A program made the position numbers and the translations under genes. The notes below the pieces were generated by a model. The model had not been told where the DNA came from. It was given only the letters and a program-made list of their open reading frames with translations, and did no database searches. From JALZVT01 sp039029135 (lineage in GTDB: Bacteria; Pseudomonadota; Gammaproteobacteria; Pseudomonadales; Azotimanducaceae): 64,000 nucleotides of DNA. The stretch covers positions 124,001-188,000 of the forward strand of contig JBCCGT010000004.1 in the NCBI GenBank assembly GCA_039029135.1, given 5' to 3'. Below, piece by piece: positions 1 through 7,739 of the stretch. The number at the start of each line of letters is the position of its first letter. Positions within the stretch are counted from its first letter, which is position 1.

Positions 1-309
1 GTTGATCGCATGGCGGCGGGCCAGTTGGTGCGGCGCGAGCGCTGCGAGCACGATCGACGGGTGGTCCACATCGTGCTGGCGCCGGCGGGCAGGCGCCTCG
101 AACACCAGGTCGTGCCGCTCGTCGATGCCGCCTATCGCGACCTCGAAGCGTCGCTGCCCCCCAGGGTGTGGCGGGGGTTGATCGAGGGCCTGGGCGCGCT
201 TGGCGGTGATGGCGCGGGCGATGGCGTAAATGGCGCGCAGGAACAGACCGAAGCGGAACGAATCGCGGACAAGCTAGGCAACGTCGCTAACGAGAGGCAA
301 GCAACATGA
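1..309 (+). CDS. MarR-family transcriptional regulator, C-terminal part
   Basis: The reading frame is open from the first base, so the true start lies upstream of the window. The visible 102 residues begin in the wing of a winged helix-turn-helix: VDRMAAGQLVRRERCEHDRR is followed by VVHIVLAPAGRR, the typical MarR pattern of DNA-contacting wing and following strand. The remainder would form the C-terminal dimerisation helices. The stop overlaps the start of the hydroxylase gene (ATGA), so the two are translationally coupled. By analogy with MarR regulators of aromatic catabolism it probably controls that enzyme in response to a phenolic ligand; this is inference. Confidence 0.8.
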   Translation, partial: VDRMAAGQLVRRERCEHDRRVVHIVLAPAGRRLEHQVVPLVDAAYRDLEASLPPRVWRGLIEGLGALGGDGAGDGVNGAQEQTEAERIADKLGNVANERQAT

Positions 310-1781
310 GCGAAGCACTGGTCACCAATTCAACCGGCGACGGCATTCGACGCGGCGCCGACTACCTCGACGGCCTGCGCGACGGTCGCGACGTCTGGAT
401 CAACGGTTCTCGGGTAGAGGACGTCGTCGCGCATCCGGGCCTCGGGCGCGGCGCGAGAACGCTGGCCGACTTTCTGGACAAGCAGTTTGATCCGGCGCTG
501 CAGGAGCGGCTGACCTACGTCGAGAACGGTAAGCGCTTCGGCATGTCGCATCTGATACCTAAATCCCAGCAGGACATCGTGCGACGGGGCGATGCCTTCT
601 ACGAGTGGGCGACCTGGTCCAACGGCATGTTCGGTCGCACCCCCGACTACAAAAACGCGTCTGTCATGGCGTTCGCCGCGGCCGAGGGTTTTCTCGAACA
701 GGGGCGTCCCGAGTTCGGCCAGAACATGCGCGACTTCTATGAGTACGTTCGCCACAACGATCGCGTCCTGACGCACACGCTCGTCAATCCGACCTTCAAT
801 CACGCCCAGGCGCGGGAAGGAAAGTACAGCGACAAGGTCGCGCTGCAGATCGTCAAAGAGACCGACGCGGGCATCGTGGTTAACGGCGCGAGGCTGCTCG
901 CCACGCTCGGGCCCCACGCGGACGAGATCGAGGTGTTTCCGTCGACGCTGCTCAAGGGTTCGGACGAGAATCTGCCGTTTGCGTTCGCGTTTGCTATGCC
1001 GATCGCCACGCCCGGTATCCGCCTCATCTGTCGCGACAGCTACGATCACGGCAAGTCGAACTTCGATGCGCCGCTAGCGTCGCGCTTCGAGGAGATGGAC
1101 GCCGTCGTCGTGTTCAAGAACGTGCTGGTGCCGTGGGAACGTGTGTTCATGTATCGGGATCCGGGCATGTGCAACCGGGCGTTCGCCGAGACCAACGCCG
1201 TGATCCACATGATGCATCAGGTGGCCTGCGGCAAGCTGGCCAAGGCCGAGTTCATGGTTGGCCTGCTGTGCGCCATGGCGAAGGCGACGGGCAAAGACAA
1301 AGACATGGGCGTCAAGAATCAGATCGCCGAGGCGATGTTCGTGGCCGAGACCGTTCGCGCGCTGCGCTTCAGCGCCGAGCAACAGGCGCACGAAGACCAG
1401 TACGGCAACTACGTGCCGCTGCGCCGCCCGCTAGATACGCAGCGCAACACCTTTCCCAAGCTCTATCCGCGGCTCGTCGAGCTGGTGCAGCTCCTCGGCT
1501 CCAGCTCGCTCATGGCGACGCCCTGTGAGGCGGACCTGAGCAACGCGCTCGCGGACGATGTGGGCCAGTACTTCCAGACCGTCAATCTGCCCAGCGATCA
1601 GCGCATCGCGCTGTTCCGACTGGCCCACGACGTGGCCGTGTCCGGGTTCGGTAATCGCCAGGCACTCTACGAACGCTTCTTCTTCGGTCCGCAGAACGTC
1701 ATGGGGTCGATCTACTACGATCTCTATGACAAGGACAGCATGGTCGCGCGCGTTGACGAGGTCCTCGCCGCCACCGACTAA
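306..1781 (+). CDS. 4-hydroxyphenylacetate 3-monooxygenase (HpaB) family flavin-dependent hydroxylase
   Basis: 491 residues, full length for the HpaB large-component family of FADH2-dependent two-component monooxygenases. The N-terminus has the family pattern of a short helix, LDGLRDGRDVWINGSRVEDV, and a HPGLGRGAR stretch. GRTPDY at 110-115 matches the R-S/T-P-D-Y catalytic motif (Arg111, Tyr115), and LTHTLVNP supplies the conserved His157. Such enzymes need a separate flavin reductase, which is not in this window. Substrate cannot be read from sequence: relatives hydroxylate 4-hydroxyphenylacetate, phenols or pyoverdine/paerucumarin precursors, and a minority are 4-hydroxybutyryl-CoA dehydratases. 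The start overlaps the stop of the MarR gene by 4 bp. Confidence 0.85.
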   Translation: MSEALVTNSTGDGIRRGADYLDGLRDGRDVWINGSRVEDVVAHPGLGRGARTLADFLDKQFDPALQERLTYVENGKRFGMSHLIPKSQQDIVRRGDAFYEWATWSNGMFGRTPDYKNASVMAFAAAEGFLEQGRPEFGQNMRDFYEYVRHNDRVLTHTLVNPTFNHAQAREGKYSDKVALQIVKETDAGIVVNGARLLATLGPHADEIEVFPSTLLKGSDENLPFAFAFAMPIATPGIRLICRDSYDHGKSNFDAPLASRFEEMDAVVVFKNVLVPWERVFMYRDPGMCNRAFAETNAVIHMMHQVACGKLAKAEFMVGLLCAMAKATGKDKDMGVKNQIAEAMFVAETVRALRFSAEQQAHEDQYGNYVPLRRPLDTQRNTFPKLYPRLVELVQLLGSSSLMATPCEADLSNALADDVGQYFQTVNLPSDQRIALFRLAHDVAVSGFGNRQALYERFFFGPQNVMGSIYYDLYDKDSMVARVDEVLAATD

Positions 1782-1829
1782 GTAAGCGGGATACCCGGCT
1801 GTCTGCGGACTTACGCCGGGCCGCTGGCG

Positions 1830-3011
1830 CTAGAGCGGCAGCTTGACGTCGGTGCGAAACGGCGCGTGCGCGCGCACGTGCTCGATGTCCTCGCGCACAT
1901 ACGCGCGTTCATCTTCCAGGAACCGCTCGACGGCCTCGCGAAAGCCGGGATCCGGGATGTAGTGTGCGCTGTAGGTTGCCTGCGGCAGATAGCCGCGGGC
2001 GACCTTGTGGGCGCCCTGAGCGCCCGCCTCGACGCGCTTTAAGCCACGCTCGATCGCGAAATCGATCGCCTGGTAGTAGCAGGTTTCGAAGTGCAGAAAC
2101 GGGTGGTGTTCCAGCGCCCCCCAGTTGCGACCGAACAGCGTCTCTGAGCCAATGAAGTTCAGCGCGCCGGCGACGTAGCGCCCCTCACGCTCGCAGAGAA
2201 TCAGCAGCACGTCTTCCGCCGCGCGCTCGTTGATCAGGCTGAAAAACTCGCGGGTCAGGTAGGGACTGCCCCACTTGCGCGCGCCGGTATCCATGTAAAA
2301 ACGATAGAAGGCGTCCCAGTGAGACTCGCGCAGATCGTCGCCCGTCAGCCAATGGATTTTAATGTCGTTTGCGAGCGCGTCGCGGCGCTCGCGGCGCACG
2401 TTCTTGCGTTTCTTTGACGACAGCTCGCCCAGGAACTCCTCGAAGCTTGAGTAGCCGGGATTGCGCCAGTGAAACTGCTGGTCCATGCGGCGCAGGTAGC
2501 CGAGTTCGCCGGCGTCTCGCCACTGGTCCTCCGGCATAAAGGTGAAGTGCAGGCTCGATACGCCGGTCTGCTCGGTGACCTGCCGGCAGGCGCCGAGCAG
2601 CAGAGCCTCGGTGCCCTCCGGGGCATCGGGCGCCGCGAGCAGTCGGCGGCCTGTCGCCGGGGTGAACGGGACGCTGCCCTGCAGCTTCGGATAGTAGCTG
2701 TTGCCGGTGCGCTGCCAGGCGTCGGCCCACGAGTAGTCGAACACGTATTCGCCCTGCGAGTGGCCCTTCATGTACAGCGGCACGACGCCGAGCAGCTGCC
2801 CCGTGTCGTCGCCATCGTCGGTCTCCAGCGCCAGATGAAAGGGCTGCCAGCCCGTCTTCGCGGTCGCGCTGCCGCTGTCCTCGAGGGCTTTGAGGAACGC
2901 GTGCCGCAGGAACGGGTTGTACGCCTGGTCGGGCGGATTGGCGCAGCGATCCCAGTCGGCCGCGTCGATTGCGTCGATGCCCTGCGCGATGCGGGCGTTC
3001 ACATCCGTCAT
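1830..3011 (-). CDS. DUF482 / FemAB-like GNAT-fold acyltransferase
   Basis: 393 residues. The whole protein resembles the PF04339 family, often labelled peptidoglycan biosynthesis or GNAT N-acetyltransferase protein. Landmarks are a YVFDYSWADAWQRTG stretch near residues 85-100, SSLHFTFMPEDQW, a basic region KKRKNVRRERR near 210, and a C-terminal half with FETCYYQAIDFAIERGLKRVEAGAQGAHK (split here by description only). The acyl acceptor is unknown for this family. I use ATG at 3011, which overlaps the stop of the upstream flavodoxin gene (TGATG); a TTG one codon earlier is possible. The overlap points to co-translation with the flavodoxin. Confidence 0.75.
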   Translation of the reverse strand: MTDVNARIAQGIDAIDAADWDRCANPPDQAYNPFLRHAFLKALEDSGSATAKTGWQPFHLALETDDGDDTGQLLGVVPLYMKGHSQGEYVFDYSWADAWQRTGNSYYPKLQGSVPFTPATGRRLLAAPDAPEGTEALLLGACRQVTEQTGVSSLHFTFMPEDQWRDAGELGYLRRMDQQFHWRNPGYSSFEEFLGELSSKKRKNVRRERRDALANDIKIHWLTGDDLRESHWDAFYRFYMDTGARKWGSPYLTREFFSLINERAAEDVLLILCEREGRYVAGALNFIGSETLFGRNWGALEHHPFLHFETCYYQAIDFAIERGLKRVEAGAQGAHKVARGYLPQATYSAHYIPDPGFREAVERFLEDERAYVREDIEHVRAHAPFRTDVKLPL

Positions 3012-3475
3012 CAATAGATTCCTGCGTCGAGTCCCGCTGCGAGCGCGAGCCCCAATTGTTCACATGCGTCCAGCTCGGCCGCGCCGATGTCACCGCGGGC
3101 GATCACGGGTTCCTGTACCAGCGTGAACGGATAGCCGTTGCCGATGCGCTGGATCGCGGTCACGGCGCCGCGCCCATCGTTGCCGGCGCTGATGAAGATG
3201 CCGTAAGGCAGCGGCTGAATGCGTCCCTCGACCTCGTAGAAGGTGCGATCGAAGAAGTCCTTCAATGCGCCGGACATGTAGCCGAAGTTCTCCGGCGTGC
3301 CGAGCAGCAGGCCGTTGGCCCAGCGCAGGTCGTCGGCATTCGCGTCGCGGGCACGCAGTTCGCGTACCTCTACCGTCTCGGCCAGGTCGGGGTGGCGCGC
3401 GCCGCGCAGTGCCGCCTGTGCCAGCTGCCCCGTGTTGCCCGTCTTGGTGTGGTAGACAATCAACAGGTGCTTCAT
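3011..3475 (-). CDS. Flavodoxin-family protein / NAD(P)H-dependent FMN reductase-like
   Basis: 154 residues starting MKHLLIVYHTKTGNTGQ, where YHTKTGNTG is the FMN-phosphate loop of the flavodoxin fold. A second flavin loop is visible in LLLGTPENFGYMSGALKDFFDRT, as in WrbA-like and flavodoxin_2 proteins. Cytosolic electron-transfer role inferred; no partner is evident. The frame is open far upstream into ilvA, but ATG at 3475 is the start that gives a normal flavodoxin N-terminus. There is no Shine-Dalgarno sequence at a usable distance, and a -10-like TATACT lies 7 nt upstream, so the message may be leaderless. It is coupled to the DUF482 gene. Confidence 0.78.
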   Translation of the reverse strand: MKHLLIVYHTKTGNTGQLAQAALRGARHPDLAETVEVRELRARDANADDLRWANGLLLGTPENFGYMSGALKDFFDRTFYEVEGRIQPLPYGIFISAGNDGRGAVTAIQRIGNGYPFTLVQEPVIARGDIGAAELDACEQLGLALAAGLDAGIY

Positions 3476-3482
3476 CGGCTTG

Positions 3483-3490
3483 AGTATACT
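3483..3490. promoter_or_regulatory. Palindromic AGTATACT, shared -10 element for divergent leaderless starts
   Basis: AGTATACT reads the same on both strands and gives TATACT (5 of 6 to the -10 consensus) in each direction. Seven nucleotides separate it from the ilvA ATG at 3498 on the right and from the flavodoxin ATG at 3475 on the left. That is the usual -10 to start-point distance, so transcription would begin at the A of each ATG. No convincing -35 box is seen on either side. Confidence 0.45.
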
Positions 3491-3497
3491 CCGCGCG

Positions 3498-4727
3498 ATG
3501 ACGGTCTCAGTACAGGATATAGACGCGGCGCGGACGCGCATTCGAGCGCATGTGCGGCTGACCCCGCTGGAACGGTCCGAAACGCTGTCGCGGCTGACCG
3601 GCGCGGACGTCTGGCTGAAATTCGAGAATCTGCAGTTCACCTCCTCGTTCAAGGAGCGGGGTGCGCTGAATAGTCTGCTGCGCCTTGGCGCCGCTGAGCG
3701 CGAGCGCGGCGTGATTGCGATGTCGGCGGGTAACCATGCCCAGGCGGTCGCCTACCACGGCGAACGGCTGGGGGTGCCGGTGACGATCGTGATGCCCGAG
3801 TCGACGCCCAACGCCAAGATCGCGGCCACGGCGGTGTTCGGCGCGGAGGTCCTGCTGCGCGGCCGGCGCTTCGACGAGACGCGCAGCTTCACGGAGGTGC
3901 TCGCTGCAGAACGCGATCTCGTGCTGCTGCATCCGTTTGACGACGCCAGTGTGATTGCGGGTCAGGGCACCCTGGGGCTGGAGCTGCTGGAACAGTTGGA
4001 GCGCTTTGATGACCTGCTGGTGCCTGTCGGCGGCGGCGGGCTGCTGGCGGGCGTGTCGCTCGCGGTCCGCGCCGCGCGACCGGCGACCCGTATCGTGGGT
4101 GTCCAGAGCGAACACTTCTCGGCGGTCGCGTCGGCCTTCGGCACCGGCGGTACCGCGCAGGCGGGCGCGGACACCATCGCCGAAGGCATCGCGGTCAAGA
4201 CGCCCGGCGAGCGGACGCTGCCGATCTTACAAGCGAACGTCGACGAGATGCACACGGTGTCCGAGGCGGCCATTGAGCGGGCCGTGTTCACGCTGCTCGA
4301 GGTCGAAAAGACCGTGACCGAGGGCGCGGGTGCCGTGGGGCTGGCGGCGCTGTTCAGCGCGCCGGAGCGCTTCGTGGGGCGGCGGGTGGTCATCGTCCTG
4401 TCTGGGGGCAACATCGACATGATGGTGCTGTCGAGCCTGCTGCAGCGTGGTCTGGTCAACAGCGAACGCTTCACTCGGGTCAGCGTGGAGATCCCGGATC
4501 TGCCTGGCGCGCTAGGGAAGCTGACGCAGGCGGTGGGGGCGGCCGGCTGCAACATCGTCGAGCTGAATCACCAACGCGCCTTCGGCGTTTCCAGTGCGCG
4601 ACGCACGCGGATCGAGCTCGCGCTGCAGCTGCGCGGTGCCGGCCAGCTGCCAGAGGCGCTGGCCTCGCTGCGCGAGGCTGGCTATGAGCCTCAGGTGGTG
4701 AACTCTGATAATGTCGGACAAAGCTAG
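3498..4727 (+). CDS. ilvA: Threonine ammonia-lyase (threonine dehydratase) with C-terminal ACT domain
   Basis: 409 residues. A fold-type II PLP enzyme that deaminates L-threonine to 2-oxobutanoate, the first step toward isoleucine. Lys52 in SSFKERGALN is the PLP Schiff-base lysine, SAGNHAQ lies at 76-82, and the phosphate-binding glycine loop VGGGG is at about 177-181. A single ACT domain follows from about 325 (VSVEIPDLPGALGKL). The one-ACT, about 400-residue form matches the short IlvA/TdcB-like class rather than the 514-residue E. coli IlvA with two ACT-like domains, so a catabolic role is not excluded. ATG at 3498 is chosen because an upstream TTG would overlap the divergent promoter. Confidence 0.88.
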   Translation: MTVSVQDIDAARTRIRAHVRLTPLERSETLSRLTGADVWLKFENLQFTSSFKERGALNSLLRLGAAERERGVIAMSAGNHAQAVAYHGERLGVPVTIVMPESTPNAKIAATAVFGAEVLLRGRRFDETRSFTEVLAAERDLVLLHPFDDASVIAGQGTLGLELLEQLERFDDLLVPVGGGGLLAGVSLAVRAARPATRIVGVQSEHFSAVASAFGTGGTAQAGADTIAEGIAVKTPGERTLPILQANVDEMHTVSEAAIERAVFTLLEVEKTVTEGAGAVGLAALFSAPERFVGRRVVIVLSGGNIDMMVLSSLLQRGLVNSERFTRVSVEIPDLPGALGKLTQAVGAAGCNIVELNHQRAFGVSSARRTRIELALQLRGAGQLPEALASLREAGYEPQVVNSDNVGQS

Positions 4728-4756
4728 GTGGAATGCCCAGCGGTAAGGCGCGGCGT

Positions 4757-4784
4757 CCGACATAATTGTAAAATCAACTATAAT
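4757..4784 (+). promoter_or_regulatory. Predicted sigma-70 promoter without an adjacent gene
   Basis: CCGACA (4757-4762, 4 of 6) and a perfect TATAAT (4779-4784) are separated by 16 bp. Transcription would start near 4791, about 470 nt before the next coding start at 5262, so it drives either an unusually long leader or a separate small RNA. Confidence 0.45.
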
Positions 4785-5106
4785 GTCTGCAAACTGTTTG
4801 TGACGAACGAGTTCAAAGTCTTTAGTTGTTGATGTGTCGTCGGGTAGCCTAGTGTCACCTTAGGTAACATTTGAGTTGACCTGTTTCGGTGCTTGCCCGA
4901 CTATCGATGACTAGGCATTGGCTAGGCAACGGATTTGCTGATCGACCGGGCGCGCTTGTCGTGGTGCGTTCGCCTAAGGGCCCAATATGGACCCTAGCAA
5001 GGCGGCACAAGGACACGAAGTAGCGATAAGTACAGGCCAAGTGCGATCACGAGTAAGCGCCGCAAGACCGCAGCCAGAGCCGGGCGCTAGAACCCGGTGA
5101 GGATGA

Positions 5107-5138
5107 CAGGACGGCAGGACGGCAGGACGACAGAACGG
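5107..5138 (+). repeat. 8-bp tandem repeat, four copies
   Basis: CAGGACGG, CAGGACGG, CAGGACGA and CAGAACGG run back to back. The array lies in the leader 124 bp before the membrane-protein start at 5262. Confidence 0.85.
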
Positions 5139-5261
5139 TGAGATGAGAGGCAGGTGTGCCTGGACTGCGACAGTAGTTGGACGCCCCAGATTCACCTCGG
5201 AGTCGTCACCGTGCGAAATGTGACACAGCAGTAGAGATAGCAATAAGAGGACAGCCTCGAT

Positions 5262-5693
5262 ATGCGAATCGTTCTGATAGCCATCGGCGGGCTCTATCTG
5301 GCCTTCGCCGCACTGCAGGTCCCTCAGCTGGCGGCGGTGGGGAAAGGCTGGCTCATGGGAACCTATCTGCTGGGTGCAGGCTGTACCGCTGCTGCGCTGT
5401 CGGGTGACGGTCTGCCGCGACCGCTGGTTCGACTGCTCGCGGTGATCGCCATGTGCGTCATGTTTTTGCACTTCTTCGGCTTCTTCAAACTCGCGCCCCT
5501 GTTGCATGCTGACTGGTGGCAAAAGGAACGCGCGCTCGAATCTGTCGGTCTGCTGTTCGGCGCCTTCGCCATGATCCCGGTCCTCGCCTGCCTCAGCTGT
5601 CGGCTGAAGGCGCTGCCTAAACCCCAGGCGGACCGCAGTCCCGCCGTGTTTTCCGCTCCCGGTACGCCGTCCGTCGCGAAGCTGGTCGACTAG
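5262..5693 (+). CDS. Small integral membrane protein of unknown function
   Basis: 143 residues with about four hydrophobic segments: about 3-20, 28-45, 58-80 and 94-112. The tail from about 115 is polar and proline/serine-rich. There is no recognisable family signature. A GAGG element about ten bases before ATG 5262 supports the start. It stands alone between ilvA and the sigma-factor operon, with its own long leader. The alternation of hydrophobic segments and base composition like neighbouring genes argue that it is real. Confidence 0.6.
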   Translation: MRIVLIAIGGLYLAFAALQVPQLAAVGKGWLMGTYLLGAGCTAAALSGDGLPRPLVRLLAVIAMCVMFLHFFGFFKLAPLLHADWWQKERALESVGLLFGAFAMIPVLACLSCRLKALPKPQADRSPAVFSAPGTPSVAKLVD

Positions 5694-5970
5694 CGCGTCC
5701 CTCCGCGCACCGGTCGACAATAGGCTCAAACAATCTTCTTAAATTCAATAGCTTAGGCTGTTATTCTCGATCGCGTCTCTTAGTGAAGCGCGACATGATC
5801 CAAGCCTTGCTGAGCGCCGTTGGTGGGCATCCATCGCCTGATCGGCGACCTGACGCCGCCTGCAACGACTCGGCAGCGGGCCGATTGTCGCGGGGTGCGT
5901 GTCAACCGAATGCGCGCTGCAGCGTTAACATCGCAACGGCGGTAGAAGCCGCTGGTTTGATGGCCCGGTA

Positions 5971-6534
5971 ATGACAACGGCAACCGAGCTCAACAGTTTT
6001 TTGGTAGGCGTCGAACAGAAGGCGTATCGCATGGCCCTCATGGCAGTCAAAAATCAGGCGGATGCGCTCGACATCGTGCAGGACGCGATGCTGACGCTGG
6101 CGGAGAAGTATGCCCATAAGACGGCGGCCGACTGGACGCCGCTGTTCTACCGCATCCTGAGGAATCGGATCACCGACACGCATCGATCCCGCCAGCGCGG
6201 CTGGCGACGCTTCGGCCCCGCAGCGGCTTTTGACCTCGATGGCGACGCCGACGACGCCGATCCCATCGCCGCTTTGCCGGCGGCCCCGATGAGCGCGCCC
6301 GACGCGCGTAGCGAACTCGATGCCACGACCGAGCGGCTCGCGGCGCTGGTCGAGGGGCTGCCCCAGCGCCAGCGGGAGGCCTTTCTGCTGCGAGCCTGGG
6401 AAGGCCTCGATGTCGCGCAGACGGCGAGCGCGATGGGCGTGACCGCGGGCAGCGTCAAAACCCACTACTCGCGGGCCGTGCACGCACTGCGCGCCGGTCT
6501 GCGGATGGACGAGGTGCCCAGCGGTCATGAGTGA
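5971..6534 (+). CDS. ECF-type RNA polymerase sigma factor
   Basis: 187 residues with two sigma domains. Region 2 (about 10-75) includes NQADALDIVQDAMLTLAEKY and FYRILRNRITDTHRSRQRG. Region 4 (about 123-175) includes LPQRQREAFLLRAWEGLDVA and the helix-turn-helix MGVTAGSVKTHYSRAVHALR. The acidic, alanine-rich linker (about 85-115) is longer than in minimal ECF factors. The next gene overlaps it by 8 bp and encodes a one-span membrane protein in the place of an anti-sigma factor. It probably transcribes its own operon. I cannot identify the -35/-10 it recognises. Confidence 0.88.
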   Translation: MTTATELNSFLVGVEQKAYRMALMAVKNQADALDIVQDAMLTLAEKYAHKTAADWTPLFYRILRNRITDTHRSRQRGWRRFGPAAAFDLDGDADDADPIAALPAAPMSAPDARSELDATTERLAALVEGLPQRQREAFLLRAWEGLDVAQTASAMGVTAGSVKTHYSRAVHALRAGLRMDEVPSGHE

Positions 6535-6928
6535 GCCAGCGAACGAAGACGACCTATTGCGGCTCGCTCGGGATTGGCGCGATGCGCCGGGCGCGACGCC
6601 GGATGCGGATGTTCAGGCGCGCCTGCGGTTGGCGCGTGAACAGGCGATCGCGGCGCTACCCACGACGGCCCCGATGGTCGAGACGGCCGACAGTGCCGCG
6701 GCTCCTGGTGTACCGGTGCGCTGGCTCTTGGGCGGCGCTGCCACGGCCGGTCTGGCGCTGGTGCTGACGCTCGCCATCCGCACGGATGGCGATGTGCCGG
6801 TCGATGCGCTGCAGGTCGCGGCGATCGAAGAGATGATGGACGACCAGGCGCTGCTCGAGGACCTGGAGTTTATCGCTTGGGTGGCCGCGGAAGAGTTTGC
6901 TGCGGAAGAGATTGGCGAGGCGGGATGA
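6527..6928 (+). CDS. Single-pass membrane protein, probable anti-sigma factor (DUF3619-like position)
   Basis: 133 residues: a charged cytosolic N-terminus (1-60), one transmembrane helix (about 64-84, VRWLLGGAATAGLALVLTLA) and a short acidic C-terminal part rich in Glu and Asp. There is no zinc-binding anti-sigma motif. It overlaps the sigma gene by 8 bp and the next gene by 4 bp. The same order, sigma factor then DUF3619 protein then DUF3106 protein, is known from betaproteobacteria; family membership here is by position and architecture, not by clear motif. It most likely tethers or inhibits the sigma factor. Confidence 0.6.
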   Translation: MSEPANEDDLLRLARDWRDAPGATPDADVQARLRLAREQAIAALPTTAPMVETADSAAAPGVPVRWLLGGAATAGLALVLTLAIRTDGDVPVDALQVAAIEEMMDDQALLEDLEFIAWVAAEEFAAEEIGEAG

Positions 6929-7230
6929 GCCGCGTCGCAGCCACACGGGCCACCGTCGTGCGACCGCTGGGCATCGGCCTGGCCGCCCTGCTGCCGTGGC
7001 TGTGGCCGTTTTCACCCCATGCCCACGCCCAGCCGGCGGCGGGGACTGCCGCGAGCGCAGATCTGCCCAGTCTCGAGTTGCTGGAGTATCTCGCGAGCAT
7101 GGCGGAGCGGGACGGAGAACTGCTGGGCCCGGAGAGCCTGGCCGGCGAGGCCTATGCGATCCTGGATGAGCGCACGGATGTGAGAGCCGAAACAGACAAG
7201 GCAAAAGGCGAGGAAAACGATGTGCGCTAA
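6925..7230 (+). CDS. Small exported protein of unknown function in sigma operon
   Basis: 101 residues. ATG at 6925 overlaps the preceding stop (ATGA). Residues 1-36 form a signal peptide with a hydrophobic core (LGIGLAALLPWLWPF) and an AHA-QP cleavage site. The mature part has one predicted amphipathic helix, LPSLELLEYLASMAERDGEL, and a charged Lys/Glu-rich tail. No family is recognised. Its overlaps with both neighbours make it a bona fide member of the operon, and a periplasmic sensing or regulatory role is a guess. Confidence 0.6.
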   Translation: MSRVAATRATVVRPLGIGLAALLPWLWPFSPHAHAQPAAGTAASADLPSLELLEYLASMAERDGELLGPESLAGEAYAILDERTDVRAETDKAKGEENDVR

Positions 7231-7726
7231 CCCAACGAAACCCCTTCGTCGCTGGCGTGTAACGAAAGCGCTGCTGCTCATGCTGACGCTCGTAGTGACT
7301 CCGCTGGCGGGCGCGGTCGAGTGGCAGGACCTGTCGGCGGGTCAGCAACAGGTGCTGCAGCGCTTCGAGGGCCAATGGGCGGCGCTGCCGGCGGAGCGGC
7401 GCTCGCGTCTGGCCGCAGGCGCGGAGCGTTGGGCATCGATGTCGACCGAGGCGCGCCGGGATGCACGCGAGAAGTTCTCCAACTGGCAGCAACTGTCGGG
7501 CGAAGACCGCGAGCGACTGACGCGGCGCATGGATACCTTCAAACGCCTGTCGCCCGCACAGCAGCAGCGTCTGCGGCAGGCGCGAGCGCGCTTTGATCGC
7601 ATGCCGCCGGAGCGGCGTCAGCAGCTGCGAGAGCGCTTTCGCAACATGTCGCCGGCCGATCGTTCGCGCGCCCTGCGTCGCATGCAGGATGCTCAGCGAC
7701 GGCGCGGCAAGCGCGGCTCCCCTTAG
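7220..7726 (+). CDS. DUF3106 periplasmic protein
   Basis: 168 residues. A signal peptide (about 1-32, core LLLMLTLVVTPLAGA) is followed by helical repeats built around LSAGQQQVLQRFEGQW, LPAERRSRLAAGAERW, LSGEDRERLTRRMDTF and LSPAQQQRLRQARARF, the DUF3106 pattern, with a strongly basic C-terminus. It is the last gene of the ECF operon and overlaps the previous gene by 11 bp. The helix-rich Arg/Gln composition recalls periplasmic stress chaperones such as CpxP/Spy, but the function of DUF3106 is not established. Confidence 0.75.
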   Translation: MCANPTKPLRRWRVTKALLLMLTLVVTPLAGAVEWQDLSAGQQQVLQRFEGQWAALPAERRSRLAAGAERWASMSTEARRDAREKFSNWQQLSGEDRERLTRRMDTFKRLSPAQQQRLRQARARFDRMPPERRQQLRERFRNMSPADRSRALRRMQDAQRRRGKRGSP

Positions 7727-7739
7727 CCGGTCGACGCCG

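Larger units (their letters stand above)
4728..5261. other. Intergenic region of about 530 bp, locally AT-rich
   Basis: No coding gene longer than about 40 codons is convincing here. The first 150 bases are clearly more AT-rich than the surroundings and contain a promoter-like pair at 4757-4784. The distal part carries four 8-bp repeats. A 37-codon frame from ATG 4987 exists but has no ribosome-binding site and no recognisable product. A non-coding RNA or a long leader for the membrane-protein gene at 5262 would fit. Confidence 0.4.

Noticed and set aside
330..1049. 239-codon minus-strand frame opposite the HpaB gene
   Set aside because: It is the reverse of a clear family gene in high-GC DNA; Arg/Asp-rich with no recognisable domain.
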